Source: Streptomyces zhihengii (lineage in GTDB: Bacteria; Actinomycetota; Actinomycetes; Streptomycetales; Streptomycetaceae). From it: a stretch of DNA of 64,000 bases. Location: positions 124,001 to 188,000 of the forward strand of contig NZ_JAFEJA010000003.1 of the NCBI RefSeq assembly GCF_016919245.1, written 5' to 3'. Numbering within the stretch: position 1 is the stretch's first letter; every line of letters starts with the position of its first letter. Of the stretch, positions 38,530-51,500 are shown piece after piece. The translations under genes were made by a program, and so were the position numbers. The notes beneath the pieces are model-generated. The model was not told the origin of the DNA. It did not search any database and worked only from the letters and a program-made list of their open reading frames with translations.

Positions 38530-38847
38530 ATGCCCTACGGTGATGACGGCATCGTCCACGTCAATTACGGCAGCGTCGGCGAAGCAGTGACATCGATGCA
38601 GCAGATCACGACCGCAATCCGTCAGCGCCTTGCCCAGCTGGAGACCGGCCTGCAGCCGCTCGTCAACAGCTGGGAAGGCCAGGACCGCGAGGCCTACTAC
38701 GTCAAGCAGCGTGAGTGGAACGCCGCGGCGGAAAAGCTCAACGCCATTCTTGCGAGCCACGGTGGTCTGCTGGACGACATCGGCGCAAGCTACGACCTCA
38801 ACGAGCGGAAGCTGCGCCAGGGCTGGGAGAACGTGCAGATCGGCTAA
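38530..38847 (+). CDS. WXG100 protein (EsxA/B-like), second copy
   Basis: 105 residues from ATG 38530, weak AGCGAGG site. The canonical turn motif is SWEGQDREAYYVKQREWNAAAEKLNAIL, with WEG between two helices, and a C-terminal segment DDIGASYDLNERKLRQGWENV. Expected to form a heterodimer with the preceding Esx protein and be exported by EccBCD. Its tandem position with the first copy is the usual esx gene-pair arrangement. Confidence 0.88.
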   Translation: MPYGDDGIVHVNYGSVGEAVTSMQQITTAIRQRLAQLETGLQPLVNSWEGQDREAYYVKQREWNAAAEKLNAILASHGGLLDDIGASYDLNERKLRQGWENVQIG

Positions 38848-38851
38848 TGGC

Positions 38852-38983
38852 ATGGTCGAGACGGCTCCGTCCTCTCCCCGACCACCCGACGCTCCGACGG
38901 TCATAATCCGGGCAAACCTGGGCCGCGGCGACGCTGAGCACGCACTCCGTGAGGAAGCGCGTGAACAGCGTCGCCAGCAATAG
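38852..38983 (+). CDS. Small hypothetical protein following the esx pair
   Basis: 43 residues, beginning 4 bases after the esx stop, so it would be translated by coupling. The sequence is proline-rich then charged (APTVIIRANLGRGDAEHALREEAREQRRQQ). No domain is recognised. Tight spacing and coding-like composition give moderate support. A chaperone-like or regulatory role cannot be inferred. Confidence 0.35.
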   Translation: MVETAPSSPRPPDAPTVIIRANLGRGDAEHALREEAREQRRQQ

Positions 38984-39063
38984 CGCCATGCAGGTGAGCG
39001 GCCCGGATGCAGGCCGTCGATGCGTCGTGGAAGGGCGGACCGTCTCGCACCCGGCCTGTCAAC

Positions 39064-39141
39064 ATGCGCCTTGAGGGTGTTGATGGGTTTTCGGTGGGTG
39101 GTCGGTTGCGGGATGAGTTGTCTGAGGATGAGGAGGGTTGA
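39064..39141 (+). CDS. Short ORF (25 aa), possible truncated gene tail or leader
   Basis: ATG at 39064 reads 25 acidic residues (LEGVDGFSVGGRLRDELSEDEEG) and stops 2 bases before the GTG of the third esx gene, whose ribosome site lies inside it. Its codon style (GGT, GTT, TTG) matches the following module and differs from the DNA before about 39060, so it may be the 3' stub of a gene brought in with that module. Confidence 0.3.
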   Translation: MRLEGVDGFSVGGRLRDELSEDEEG

Positions 39142-39143
39142 TT

Positions 39144-39578
39144 GTGCCTGAGCATGGTGCGGGTGGTGTGTCGGGTTCTGGTGGTGGGGTGTCGGGGGCG
39201 GTTCCGGTGCCGTCGGTGCCGGTGTCGGGTGTGGGTGGGTCGTCGTATTCGGCTGATCCGGCGCGGGTGCAGTACGGGTTGCGGGAGATGCAGAAGATTG
39301 CCGGCCTGGCGCAGGAGATGATGCGGGATTTTGAGGCTGCTGTTGCTGTGACGCGGGGTTGGGAGGGTGAGGGGGACAGTTTCGCGAGGGAGAACAAGCC
39401 GAGGGTGGCGGCGGAGAACAAGGCGGCGTCCGAGACGGTTCGGGCGGTTGCGGAGGCGATTTCGTCGGCTGCTGACGCGACGGCGGGGAATGTGAAGAGT
39501 ATTCAGTCTCATCAGGGTGGCGTGGTGGACGCTGTCCGTGAGGAGGCGCGTAAGAGCGAGGGTCTGGGAAGGCGCTGA
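39144..39578 (+). CDS. WXG100-type protein paired with the giant effector
   Basis: 144 residues from GTG 39144, 8 bases after GAGGAGG. A Gly/Ser/Pro/Val-rich leader of about 35 residues precedes a helical hairpin, VQYGLREMQKIAGLAQEMMRDFEAAV, then TRGWEGEGDSFARENKPRV with WEG at the turn, then helix two AENKAASETVRAVAEAISSAA. It ends 6 bases before the start of the 7,810-residue ORF, the usual position for a dedicated partner or chaperone of a T7SS toxin. It shares the distinct G/T-ending codon style of the beginning of that ORF. Confidence 0.75.
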   Translation: MPEHGAGGVSGSGGGVSGAVPVPSVPVSGVGGSSYSADPARVQYGLREMQKIAGLAQEMMRDFEAAVAVTRGWEGEGDSFARENKPRVAAENKAASETVRAVAEAISSAADATAGNVKSIQSHQGGVVDAVREEARKSEGLGRR

Positions 39579-39584
39579 GCGTGT

Positions 39585-42500
39585 ATGGCGATTGAGCCCT
39601 CTGAGGATTTGCAGCGGCTGATCTTTGTTTTGACCGGTGAGCGGTTTCTTGAGGCGGATGAGGATCGTGGCTATGCGAGTCATGATCCTTATGTTCGTCT
39701 GGCGAGGCGGGCGCGGGATCTGTCGGGGACGATTGAGGGCTCGGTTGGTGGGATTGGTCGTGCGTTGCCGGGGGAGGCGGGTGCGGCGTATGTGCGGGCT
39801 ATGCGGTTGTTGGTGAATGATGGCGGCCGTAATGCTTTGGGGGAGTTTGCGGGGCAGTTGGACCGGATTGCTGATGGTCGGGTCCGGACGTCGATGAATG
39901 TTACGGAGTCGAAGTGGCAGTTGGTCGCTGAGCTGGTTCGGTTGTTGATCGAGCTGGCGGTGTTGGCGGCGATGGCGTTCTTCTCGGGGGGTTTGTCGGC
40001 GGGGCAGCAGGCGGTGGCGATGCTGCGGTCGCGGGTGTTTTTGTTGACGGTGCTGGATGCGTTGTTGAGTCGGACGCGGTTGATGCCGTCGTTGAGTGAG
40101 GCGTTCGAGGAGGCGTTCCAGACGTTTGCGGTGCGTCTGGCGTTGATGGTGGCGGGGCCTGAGGGGCGTCGTCCGAAGGGGTTTGATCTGGGGGATATTG
40201 CCCGGTCGGCTGTGGTGGGTGGTTTGGCGGGTGCGTTCCATGGGGTGTTGTCGGGGACGGTCGGGAAGGCGTTGACGGGCCGGTTGGGGCGGCCGTTGGT
40301 GAAGGATGTGTCGGGGGACGTGGCGGTGAAGGTTGCGCCGCGGGGGGTGTTCACGGCTGGCAACGGGGTGCGGGCGGTGGGTGCGGGTGCGGGTGCGTTC
40401 GTGGCCGAGGGGGCCGCGGAAGCCGGTGCGGAGTTCGTGACCAATGGTCTGTTCGACGGCCGGTGGAAGGTCGAGGCGTCCACGTTCTACGGCGCCGGGA
40501 TCAGCGGTGTCACCGAAGGCGTCCTCACCGCCGGCGTCGTCGCCGGCGCGTTCGCGTTGAAGGACAGCATCTCCCGCATCAAGAGCGTCGCCACCAGCAC
40601 GGGTGACGTCCGTTCCGGTGACGCGGGGACCACCGCCGATCAGGCGTCGGTGGTCAACACCACCGACCTCACCGCGACCGGCACCGAAACCGGCCCGGTC
40701 ACCAGGGTGGCGGGCGGCATCGTCACGAGCACCCAGACCACCAGCGCCGCCAGCCACGACACGGACGCGCACAGCATCGACACCGCACCGGCCACAGCCC
40801 CCGGCACCACGCCACCGGCAACAACCAGCAACAACACCCCAAGCCCCGCCGCAGCCTCGCTAGGAACACCTCCCGTCGACAGCCCTAAGGCTCACGGTGG
40901 AGCTGGCGGCCCAGCATCAGCTGCCGCCAAGGTGACGGAACCCGTCGTACAGGCTCACACACAGGGGCGGAGCGAAGCATCTGCAACTCGCGTCGAGTCA
41001 CTGCTGAGCAACACCTCCGGCCCGGAGGCTGCGTCTGAAGCGACGGAGACTGAGAGCGATCGCGGGGGCCTGGCTGGCACGGACACAGGATCTGGCGAGC
41101 AGGTTGCTACGCCTACATCTTCACCCACGCCGAGCACGGCGACAGATCCAGCGACCAGTGTGCAAGCCCGTTCAGCGCCACCGATACAGCATCCGAGCAA
41201 TGCTCCTGGCACACCTCCGGTTGCCGCGAGCGGGCAGGGAGCAGGTTCCTCCACTTCGAGACTGCCAACTGAGCAAGGTGCAGCGGCAGGGACGGCGGCA
41301 GCACCGAACGCCCGGCCGGCGGAAGGGGTGTCGTCCCAGACCGCTGCCGGCATGGGACAGCGGCCGTCCGGTGGTCTGCAGGCGGCCGCAGACACCGCTG
41401 CCTCCGACCTCACCCGCGCGGGAGAGCAAAGTCAGGGCTCGCCGTCCTCAGACCTTGATCACCTATCTGTATCTGTGCCCACGCCGTCGGACCCCCCGAC
41501 TGCCAGGCTTGACTCTGCGCATGCCATGTCAGCCACAGCTTCGCCCTCCGATCATGGTCGGAGGGTGCAGACCAACGCCGCATCCGGCGAGCAGGCGAGC
41601 CTTCATACGGAGGGAGTCGACGAGTCCCCAGCGAGCCAGACCGGGCTGATGTCAGCCAGTGGCGTGTCCAATGCTGGGACCGACACGCGCCCCTCGGGCC
41701 CCGGGCCTGTCGCTACCTCCCAAGGACCGGCCAATGCAACTTCCTCCGCGGGTTCGGTGGAGCGGACCGCGCATGGCCGGCCAGCAAATCGGACGGGTCA
41801 AACACTCGCGCCCACAACCCCTGCGCCGGTGGGCGATCGGGATATACGGATGGAGTCCGCCGCGACTCCCGGAGCAACTGGCGACAACCAGCGGGAGGGG
41901 CAGAGAGCCGAGAATCAGGCGCCCACTGCGGCCTCTACGCAGACGACGTCGTCAGGGGAAACACAGTCACTGCCCCGTCTTGACGAACGAGGTGACGACG
42001 AAGGACGCAACGCCACCGTAGGAGGCAATGACCGCGCGACACAGTGGATAGCACCTGATCACACCTTGGCACGCGCTGAGGACGAGGTCGCTCGGGGTGC
42101 TGCTTCGACGCCAGCCACGAGCGGTCAGGTCGGCGGGGCTGTCTCGGCCTCTGCGGGTGGTGCGCTGGGGAATGGCCAGACAGCTGATCGCTTGAGAACA
42201 CCGGAGTTGTCGCCGTCCGTTGCTGAACCTGCGCTTGACGTCACGCGTCTGGCGAATGAGTGGTTCGGGGTAGGCCGCGCCTCCCTCGAGATGGTGGTCC
42301 GCGCTCGGCGGTTGATCACGGCAGTGGCACGACACCAAGGCCATCCCCTGGGCGCAGAGGCGCCTAGTGGTCGTCCGCAGAGCCCTACGTCGTTGCCAGC
42401 CGGCATCGCGGAACTGGCGACTGTGCTGCTCGGAGTACGCGACGCCGAACGAGTCGCGCGGGATACGCCCGCGGTTCTGCCCGCAGTGCTGGTGCGCCTG

Positions 42501-45500
42501 GTTGGTGACGTCGAGCAGGCACTCCCCGCCCACAGTTCAGCCAGCGCTGGAGTGCAACACCCGCCCCTGGTTGAGGCAGCGCAGATCTACCTCACCGCGC
42601 AGGCACTCTCAGAGAAGAAGCGAGAGCGGCTCATACGCCGGGCAGAGAACCTGGTCCGTTCCGAACACAACCTGCACGATCCGTCGGTCCTGCGCGGAAC
42701 TCAGCGCTACACGCTACGCGAAGGCATCACCACGCTGGTGGCTGCGGAACATCACCGCAACGGATCTGAAGCAGCACTCGAACTCGCCCGCGCCCTGGCT
42801 CAAGCACACCGCACACAACGCACCCGTCTCCTCGGGGGTGGAAAGCTAGTATCTGATGAACTCCTGGCGGAAGCAGTACGCGCGTGGCGGGCAGCAGAAC
42901 CCGCACGACGCAACCCGAGAGTAACGACGGTAGTCCGCGTCGGCGGACAGGAAGTAGCTGTTGGCAGGCTTGTGGCCAACATCGCCAGGGGGCACCGGGG
43001 GGTTAGCCAGGATTTGGCTGATGTGTTGGCGGAATTGACCGACGTGCGAGTGACACCGAATCCGGCTCAAGCACGGAGGCGTGCATGGCCCGAGGCTCTG
43101 CTAGTTGAAGCGCTTGAACTCTATTATGGCGATCCCCGGAACGTTGGTGCGCCACCGCCCAGTACTGCGAAGGTGGTCATCCGCGGCCAGGAGGTGCCCT
43201 TCGGGCGAACCCTCTACGAGCTGGGACGTAACCATGATTTGTCACAGTCGCTGATTGCAGTACTCGAGCGGGCAGGCCGCATACGTGCAGCGGAGTGGGG
43301 CATCGCGCCTGAGGAAGATAAGCTCGCTGACAGTGCAGGCAGACAACAAGACCAGGTCACGGAACCAGGCCCGGCTGCCTCAACCTGGTCATACCCCGGC
43401 GGAGTTACACAGACTGTAGGGCATGGATCGGCCGCTACCGTCGGAGGGCAGTCGTCCCCGCTGAGTTTCATCGGCGGGCCGGCAGCACACGCTGGGCCGT
43501 CCTGGGGCTCCTCCCATACAGGTCAGGCATTTGATACAGGCTCGGGAACGACCGGAGAGCTGTTTGCTGCAGGGGAAGCATGGTCGGACTATTGGATAAT
43601 CGGCGCGCTTGAGGCGTGGCGTGCCCAGAATCCTGGTGTGCAGGGATGGGTCCCGCCGGCTCAGTTTGTGCAGCCTGTCGGTGGGCGTCTGGTGCCGCTG
43701 GGCCTGATCTTCGCCAGCATTTGGAGTGGGCAGCAGACGGCGTCACCTGAGGTGGTGAATGCTTCCTGGCGGTTGGCGGGATTGACCGCCATGGGAGCGC
43801 AGGAGGCCAACGCCTGGAGCGAACTGATCGGGGAACTCCTGCATCCTGCGGATCAGTTGGCAGGCGTCGCAAGGGGATCTGCCACGGATTCGGCGGTTAG
43901 CTCCCTACGCCAGTTGGCGAACCCGATCTCCGATCAGGTGTGGTCGCCCCTGGAGCCAGGTCTGAACGCTGCGGTCTCCGGCCGGTCGGTGCCGCTGCCG
44001 GATGAAGGCAGCGCTCCATACTTTTACGCGGTCGACTCACAGAGCGAGCAGGCGGCGGATCCAGTCATTGCCGGTGACCTGCACTTTGTAGGCCGGTCGT
44101 GGGACGCTCCCATGCCAGGGGGCGCAGTTGCGCGCGCGGAATCAGTGCTGTCGTTCCCCGTACCAGGGCTGGATTCGCTACCCAGCATCATGTCGCATGC
44201 GCGGAGCACTTGGCCTTCTCTCGGACCTGCTGCTCAGTGGGAGCCATCCACGCGATCTGTCAGCGGATCCCAGAATCTCGTTCCACTCTGGAACGGCGCT
44301 ACAGACGCTGCCGTCATGTGGCCCGCCGAGCCCTCAGGAATAGTCCCGATGCTCCAGTCCGGTGACACAGAGTTTGGAGCTTTCCCAGAGCCAAGTACTT
44401 GGCCGCCGTCGATCGAGACTGTGGTGCAGTCCCCTGACCGGGCCCAGTACTTCACGGCTTCCGGATCCGCTACCTCTTTCGAGGCGGCACTGTACGGCTC
44501 ACACACTGACAACGGTCTCTGGTCTAGACATACGAGTGGCAACCTGCACGGGCAGTCAGCCAGCAGTATCGAAAATTCCATGCAGCAGCACTTCAGCGCT
44601 CGTAGCCCGCGTACGATAAATTACGGTCGGGGTCACCATAAATTGACCGCGCCCCGCCGCAGGCGCAACCCTGCACCTCGGTTCGGCGTGCCGTCGGCAT
44701 TTGACGTTCGCACGTTTAGTGTCGAGGGCATTTCGGTGGCCGACCTAACTGTGCGAGTCGCCGTTCGGGGGTCGGCCCAGGATTCTGATTACGTATGGTC
44801 GGCGCTGCAGTACGGAGTAACAGAATTCTTCAACCAACCAGTTTACAACCTTCCTGACGGAAGCGTTCTGCACGTTACGGTGGAGAAGGTGCAGCCGTCT
44901 GAAGATCATCATCTCCTGGTTAATCTGGTTGGTCGCGACCAGGTCATGCATCAGACGAACTGGTGGCCAGATGCCTTGCCCATGGAGTACGCGCACGAAC
45001 TAGGTCACCAGCTTGGTCTACGTGACGAATACCGCGCTCACGAGAAGCAGGGGCGCTCGCACGTCGCAGGCACTCTCATGGGTGACTTTAAACAGCCGGC
45101 ACCGCACGACCTCCCCTTCCTCGGCCTCCGAACTCGCCACCTGCAACTACTCGGGGCGCTAATCAGCGATGCCCCCAGCATTGCAAGCCCCATGAACATG
45201 GAAATGCAGTCGGCAGTACACCAGGGGAACTTGGACCTGCTGCTTTTGTCGCAGAGTGCTCATTGGCGTGATGCACGATCTGCCGCAGTGCCACTCACTC
45301 GTCGGCATTTCTATTTGGATCCAGTCACTGAACCCGACCCCCCAACATCGAGTTCAACTCTGGCGCTGGGTGGAGACACGACGCGTGCCATGGCTGTGCC
45401 TTCTGCGAGGCAGGCGACCGCCCGGCATGACGCTGCTGCGACCACTGAGGGCGATCTAGGGGAGTCTGCATCCCTGCCCCGCCAGCCCGAGGCGACTGAC

Positions 45501-48500
45501 TCACCGACGTCAGAACAAGATCTCGCCGCCTGGTCCTGGGCACGTCTGTGGTTCGGTGTGTCTGAACCCTCAGCACACTTGGTCGCTAGCGCACAGCGGC
45601 TGGCCGGCGTGGCACAGCGGCATCTGACAGAACAACTGCAGGATGAAGACGTCGCGAACGGTGTGCCCGCGGACTCCTCCACGGTGCAAACAGCTCTGGC
45701 GGCACTCGCCACCGCTCTGCTGGGTGTGAGAAACGCGGAACGGGTAGTCCGGGATACACCGACGATTCTTCCGCAGCTGCTCGCGCGCCTAATCGATGCC
45801 GTGGATCATGCAGTCGCCACGAAGACTACGGAGACCCAGGGCGTAGAGCACCCCCCGCTGGTCGAAGCAGCCCGGTCGTATCTTGCGGATCAGGCGCTGT
45901 CAGAGAATGAGCGGGAGTGGCTCAGGGGGCGAGTCGAGAACCTGGTTCGCTCTCAACACGACCTCTACAGCGAATGGCTGCCGCGTGGAACCCGCCGTTA
46001 TTGGCTGCGCGAGGGTGTCACCACGCTTGTGGCTGCGGAGTACCACCGCAACGGGTACGAAGCGGCGCGCGAACTCTCCCACTTGCTCGCTCAAGCCCAC
46101 TCCACACAACGGACTGGCCTCCTCGGAGGCGGGGACATCGTCTCCGACGAGCTCCTCATCGAGGCGCTGCGTGCCTGGCGTGCTGCCGATCCCGGACACC
46201 GACAGCTCCGGCCAACGTGGGGTGCCGTTCAGCACGTGCAAGGCCGTGAGGTGCCGCTAGGCCGTATCGTCTCCAACATCAAGAACCAGCACCGGGGAGT
46301 CAGCCAGGAAGTAGCGGAGATACTCGGGGAACTTACCGACGTGCGAGTGAACGCCACTCCCACGCGGGTGCGGCCCGAAACCTGGCCGGACGATCTGGTC
46401 ATCGAGGCACTGGACGTCTACTACCTCGACGCTGCTCGGGTAGGTACGCGGCCGACATCCACCGCCACAGTCGACGTTCGCGGGCGGCAGGTGCCGCTGG
46501 GGAGCATCGTCTGGGGCATTGAGCGTGGTCTTCGCACACGGGTGTCAGACGAACTTCGCGCAAGAGTCCTGGCCAGGGGAATGCCTCCTGCCGGGAGGCA
46601 ACGACAAGATCATGCGACCTTCGGCGCAGGAGCCGTCGCAGGCCCTTCACGAGTTGTCCCGCGCTACGAGGCCTTTGGCTTGACGGAGGCCGAAGTGACT
46701 CGGACGGCTTCCCAGATGCGCAATCCGTGGCCCGACGACATAGTGCTTGAGGCGCTCAGTCTCTACTATGGCGATCGCAGGAATGTCGGGCGGCGACCTG
46801 CTCGCACGGAGACCGTCGAGGTCCACGGGCGCCAGGTCCCGCTAGGACGGCTTGTCTACGACAGTGAGCGCGGCGCAAGAGCGACTTCGCAAGCACTGGC
46901 CGACGCCCTAAAGCGCCTGGCTGGGATTCGTCCCGCCCCCGGAGCATCCCAGCGAAGCCAGTGGGAGCGACACCCTCCTGCGCCGCAGGCCGGCGGAGGT
47001 GAATCCCGGCTGCGTGAACATGCCCAGCGTGTCGTTACAGCCGACACTACGCATGGGACTGCAGCAACATGGTCGACATCCCTCCGCACTGACCATGATT
47101 CCTTGAACAGGGTGCGCGCCGTAGCCGATGCAGCACTCACGCGGTCGTGGCACGACCCGATGTCGACGACGTGGCCAGCATTCAGCGAGGCGAGTTGGTC
47201 GGATGCCAGCGCACGAGGCTCGGCTGCCCGACACGACGAACGGTTCGGCAGCGTGCGATGGCCGGATAGTTGGGTCGTAGCGGCGCTGAAGACTTGGCGC
47301 GCAACAACCAGTGCACCGTGGTCTTCGCTGCCTTCACGAGATGCCATTCAGGTTGTCGACGGCCGTCATGTGCCCCTCGGCCAGATATTTGCGAGCATCG
47401 CACGTGGTGAGAAGAAGCCGTCGCCGGAGCTGACGAAGGCTGCCTGGGAACAGGCAGGTGTCTTCGCCATGAGATCAGAACCAACCGAGGAAGAGGTGCT
47501 GCAGTGGACTGAGGCAACTATCGGCGAAATCCAGCAGCCTGCCCACTCGTCAGCGGGGGGTGCTGCTGCGCGGAGGCCTGCAGAAGCTGCCGGAACCGGT
47601 TCGCCCCGACCCTTCGCGGACTCAGTCCCTGAGCTGTACCCCGTGCCCGAAGTGGGGCCTTCGTACGCTGGGACGCGGGCGCAATCCATCGCTGGCGATC
47701 CGTACTCTGCACGTTTCACGCCCGGCGACGACTTGGTGACTTGGGCACAGGCCTCGCACGAATCTTCAGATGAGAACGCATTCTGGTCGTGGGACGGGGC
47801 CACCGGCGGGGAGGGCCTGCTGGCCGCCTATGCAGGAACCGCGGGACGAGATCGTTCCACGCGCGGCACAGTAGAACGCCGGCGTTCAGTTTCGGGAGCC
47901 ACTGAAGCAACGCCGTGGGCCGCGGGTCGCGTGCAGGAGCGAGCGTCCTGGCATCGTGCGGCAGGCGCCGGTACACCCGCGGCGCAAGACCGTCGGGCAG
48001 GGGGAAGTTCCCGCCATCCGTCGATGATGGGGCCTCCCCCTCGTCGGGCCCGCAACACGGCTCCTGGCTTCATGGTGTCGTCGGCATTCGACGTCCGCAC
48101 CTTCCGCTTCGACAACATGCCCTTCACGGATCTGACGGTCCGCATCGCCTTCAGGAACTCGCTCACAGACACCGCAGCCGTCTGGCGGTCCCTGTCGCAG
48201 GGAGTCGACGAGGTCTTCAACCGGCCCGCGCACGGCCTGCCGGACGGCAGTGTTCTGCATGTCACGGTCGAACAGGTAGTTGAGGCAGACCATGCGCACC
48301 TCGTCGTGGACATCGTCGACCGCAGTCAGCGTATGGACCAGGCCAGTTGGTGGCCCGATGCCTATCCGGTCGAGTATGCGCACGAGTTGGGTCACCAGCT
48401 CGGATTGCGCGACGAATACCGTGACCATGGCGGGCAGGGCAGGGCTGACATCTCGGGCAGTCTCATGGGCGATCTGGGTGCGATGGCACCACACGATCTC

Positions 48501-51500
48501 CCGTTCGGCGGTTTGCGTGGTCGACACCTCCAACTGCTCGCAGCGCTCATCAGCGATCATCCGGGTTCCACTGCCCAACTGGCTGTGCATGCGCGCTCTG
48601 CACGTAATAGCGGGCACCTGAACATCGGATACATGACGCGCAGCCCTGATTGGGGACGTGCCCGGAATGGGGCACGCCCGTACCTGCGTCGACACGAGTG
48701 GCTGGATCCGTTGACCCAGCCCTCCTACTTCTCGATGCGTGCGCGTCCGCAGTTGCCTGTCACAGGCAGGTGGCCCAATGCTCCTGCCGCAAGTGAGACG
48801 CTGCGTGGTGCGCGCAGCGATCACGATCATTCGGACCGAGATCCGTCCTACGCAAGGGCGGAGTATCTGGAGCATCAGCAGCACGTAGAAGGCTTTCTGG
48901 AGCGGCTGTACGGCGACTCTCTTGATCAGCAGGAGTACGAACGCAAGCGTCGAGGGTTGCAAACGCTACTGTCGATGACCCAGCAAGACTCGGTGACCTC
49001 GTTCGATGTACATATGCAGGAACTGGCGCGAGACGCACTTCATCTGAGTGCGCCGCCGGCCGACGATGACTATCGACGAATCCTGGATGTCGTGGGGCAA
49101 AGCGACGGCCAGCCAAGAAGCGCAGCAGCGCTTGCCGCCTATTTCCTGTCCGAGGAATACGGAGTTTTGGGCGAACTAACCGCATTCGTCGATGCGAACG
49201 GCCTCCAAGTTGGTCGAGACTGGTCAGGTGCGAGGACCCCCGCGCCCGATACTGCAAGCTATACGACCAGCGATCCGACCATGGGAGCAGTCAAGCATGC
49301 AGCCCCTTGGAGTGAACCTTATGTGATCATGACGGCCGGTCCGGCCGGTGCTCTTGTAGTCAAGGTAGGAAGTCGCGCCGTCCGAATCCATCATCCTGCT
49401 GAGCTGGCCGAACTCATCGCTCTGGACAACGGTCGCACTGGAATTCAAGACATCGTTCTAGCCATATCCCACGGAAAGGATCAAGGGTTCGGTCAACTCA
49501 TAGCTGACCGGACAGGCGCGGTAGTTTGGGCGACCGACGCGCAGGTGAGCGTTGAAGTGGACGCTCAGACCGGGGCGGAGCATCTCCATCTCACCGGTGG
49601 TCAGGGAAGATGGTCACCGCACCAAAGCGGATTGGCAACTATCGAGGACGATGCACTGGCACATCTGCGGGCACGCCCGCTGATGACCACCGACTATGAA
49701 GTGATCGGAGCGCCCCCGGAAGCTGAACTCTTCGGCCACCCATCCAGTTTGACGGGAAGGGAGTTCCTCTATCGGTCGGAGGGCTCCGGAGACCTGCCGC
49801 CCCTGACGGTGCCAACCGTAGAGCGCCAGGAGGTAAGGGTCGATGCTCATCCGCCGTTGCATGTTTCTCAGGACCTTTCCCTCGCCACGATGCGAGATGC
49901 ATATGGTCAGCAGGTCTTCGCTTCCCACCGCGCTGTCGAAGAGGCAAACCGAAACCTGGAACTCGCCGGCAGTCGTGTGAGAATGAAGATGGGGGATGTC
50001 CTTCTTCGTTTGTCGGATGGCAGTGGTCGGCATCGCGACCTGGTGAGAGTCACTCCCCAGTTCCTGACGCGGTCAGGACGGTCGGAAGAGGACATTTGTC
50101 GGGACTTCGCCCAGATGCTGGCAGGCGGAGTTTCTGCATCGCACGTGATCTTCCGAAATCCCGACGGCTCCGCAGCAGTCAAGGGTCCCATCAACGCCTT
50201 GGGGCGTACCGAGGTGACGGGGATCAACCATCTCGCTGCGGCTGTCAGTCAAGTCGCGGAAGGCCGTGAATCCATTGCTGTCGTGAATCCAGAATGGGCT
50301 GCAGGGCAGGTGCTGCAGGATAATAGGCTGATCGGTGAAGGTGATGGTCCCGCGCCGGGAAGGGAATACGGCAGCGCGTTGAGTGTTGCCGTGGATAATC
50401 CTCAACGCGAAGTCCTGTCTGATGTGGCGCGAATGATCGGTGTCAACGAGCATGCTTGGGCAGAGGTTGGCGAGACGTACCTCACCCAGTCGATCAACGC
50501 GCTCGACGAAAATGGCCTGCCTAGCATTTCACGAAATTATGCGAAGCCGTCCGAGATCGAAGGGAGTCACTTCGGATACCACTTTGCCATGGTTGTGATC
50601 GCCAGCGAGGACGGCAATCATCAGATCACGCTCGAGAATTTTTCGCGACGTGCTGTCGTTGCTGCAGAAGTGAAATCAGCTGTTGATGTAAACCTTGATC
50701 GAGTCTCTCCAGACGAGTTGAGGATGTTGCGCGTAGCCATCAACGAGGAGCTGGATCGTAACGCGGTCGACGGTTTCCCCGATGATGTGCTCAAGCAACT
50801 GCGTCAGCATGCGCGTTTGGTAGATGGTCTCATCACTGCAGCGGAAGCTAGGCGTGAAATTGCCCGGCATACCCCTGGGACCGAGCAGCATGAGGTCGCC
50901 ACAGCTTCTGCCGAAAGGGCGGAACGGGCAGCCAGGTCGCGTATGAAGGAAGCGGCAGACCTGCCAAAGTCCAGTGAGCTGTGGCATTTTCGGATGTTTT
51001 CCCGACGTCCCGGAGAGTCCTATCATGAAAAATCTGCAGACCTACTGACCTCCGATTGGTCGCCCGTAGCGAACCCCTTGACCTCCGTGATATTGCATGG
51101 ACATAGGCTCCCGCAGGTAGGAATCGTCTTCGATGCGGATACTCAGCGCATAGAAGCCGCCGAAGGGCGCAAGCTGGATTACGTGGTCGAGCAAGTGGTG
51201 CGAGTCGGTCTGTGGAACCTTCGCAACGGGCTCCCCATCCCGCAGATCGCCGTTACTGGGCGAGGCGAAGGGCGTCGCGGCTCGCTGGGGACCGTTCCTC
51301 GCGGAAGTGCACAGGTGCGAACTGCTGGAGTGCACTCCGAACTGTTGCGTCGACTGGAGGAAAAACTCAGCCAATTCCAGAAGAGCTTGATCGAGCCGCA
51401 GTTGACGATCGCTGACTTCCTCGTCATCGCCTCGATCGATCGCCCATCGACGTTTTGGCAGAGGCGGCATCATCGCCGGATGGCGAGTCAAGGGACAGTC

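Noticed and set aside
38901..40772. Long minus-strand open frame (623 codons) opposite the esx gene and the start of the giant gene
   Set aside because: Low-complexity Arg/His/Pro translation typical of the antisense of GC-rich coding DNA.
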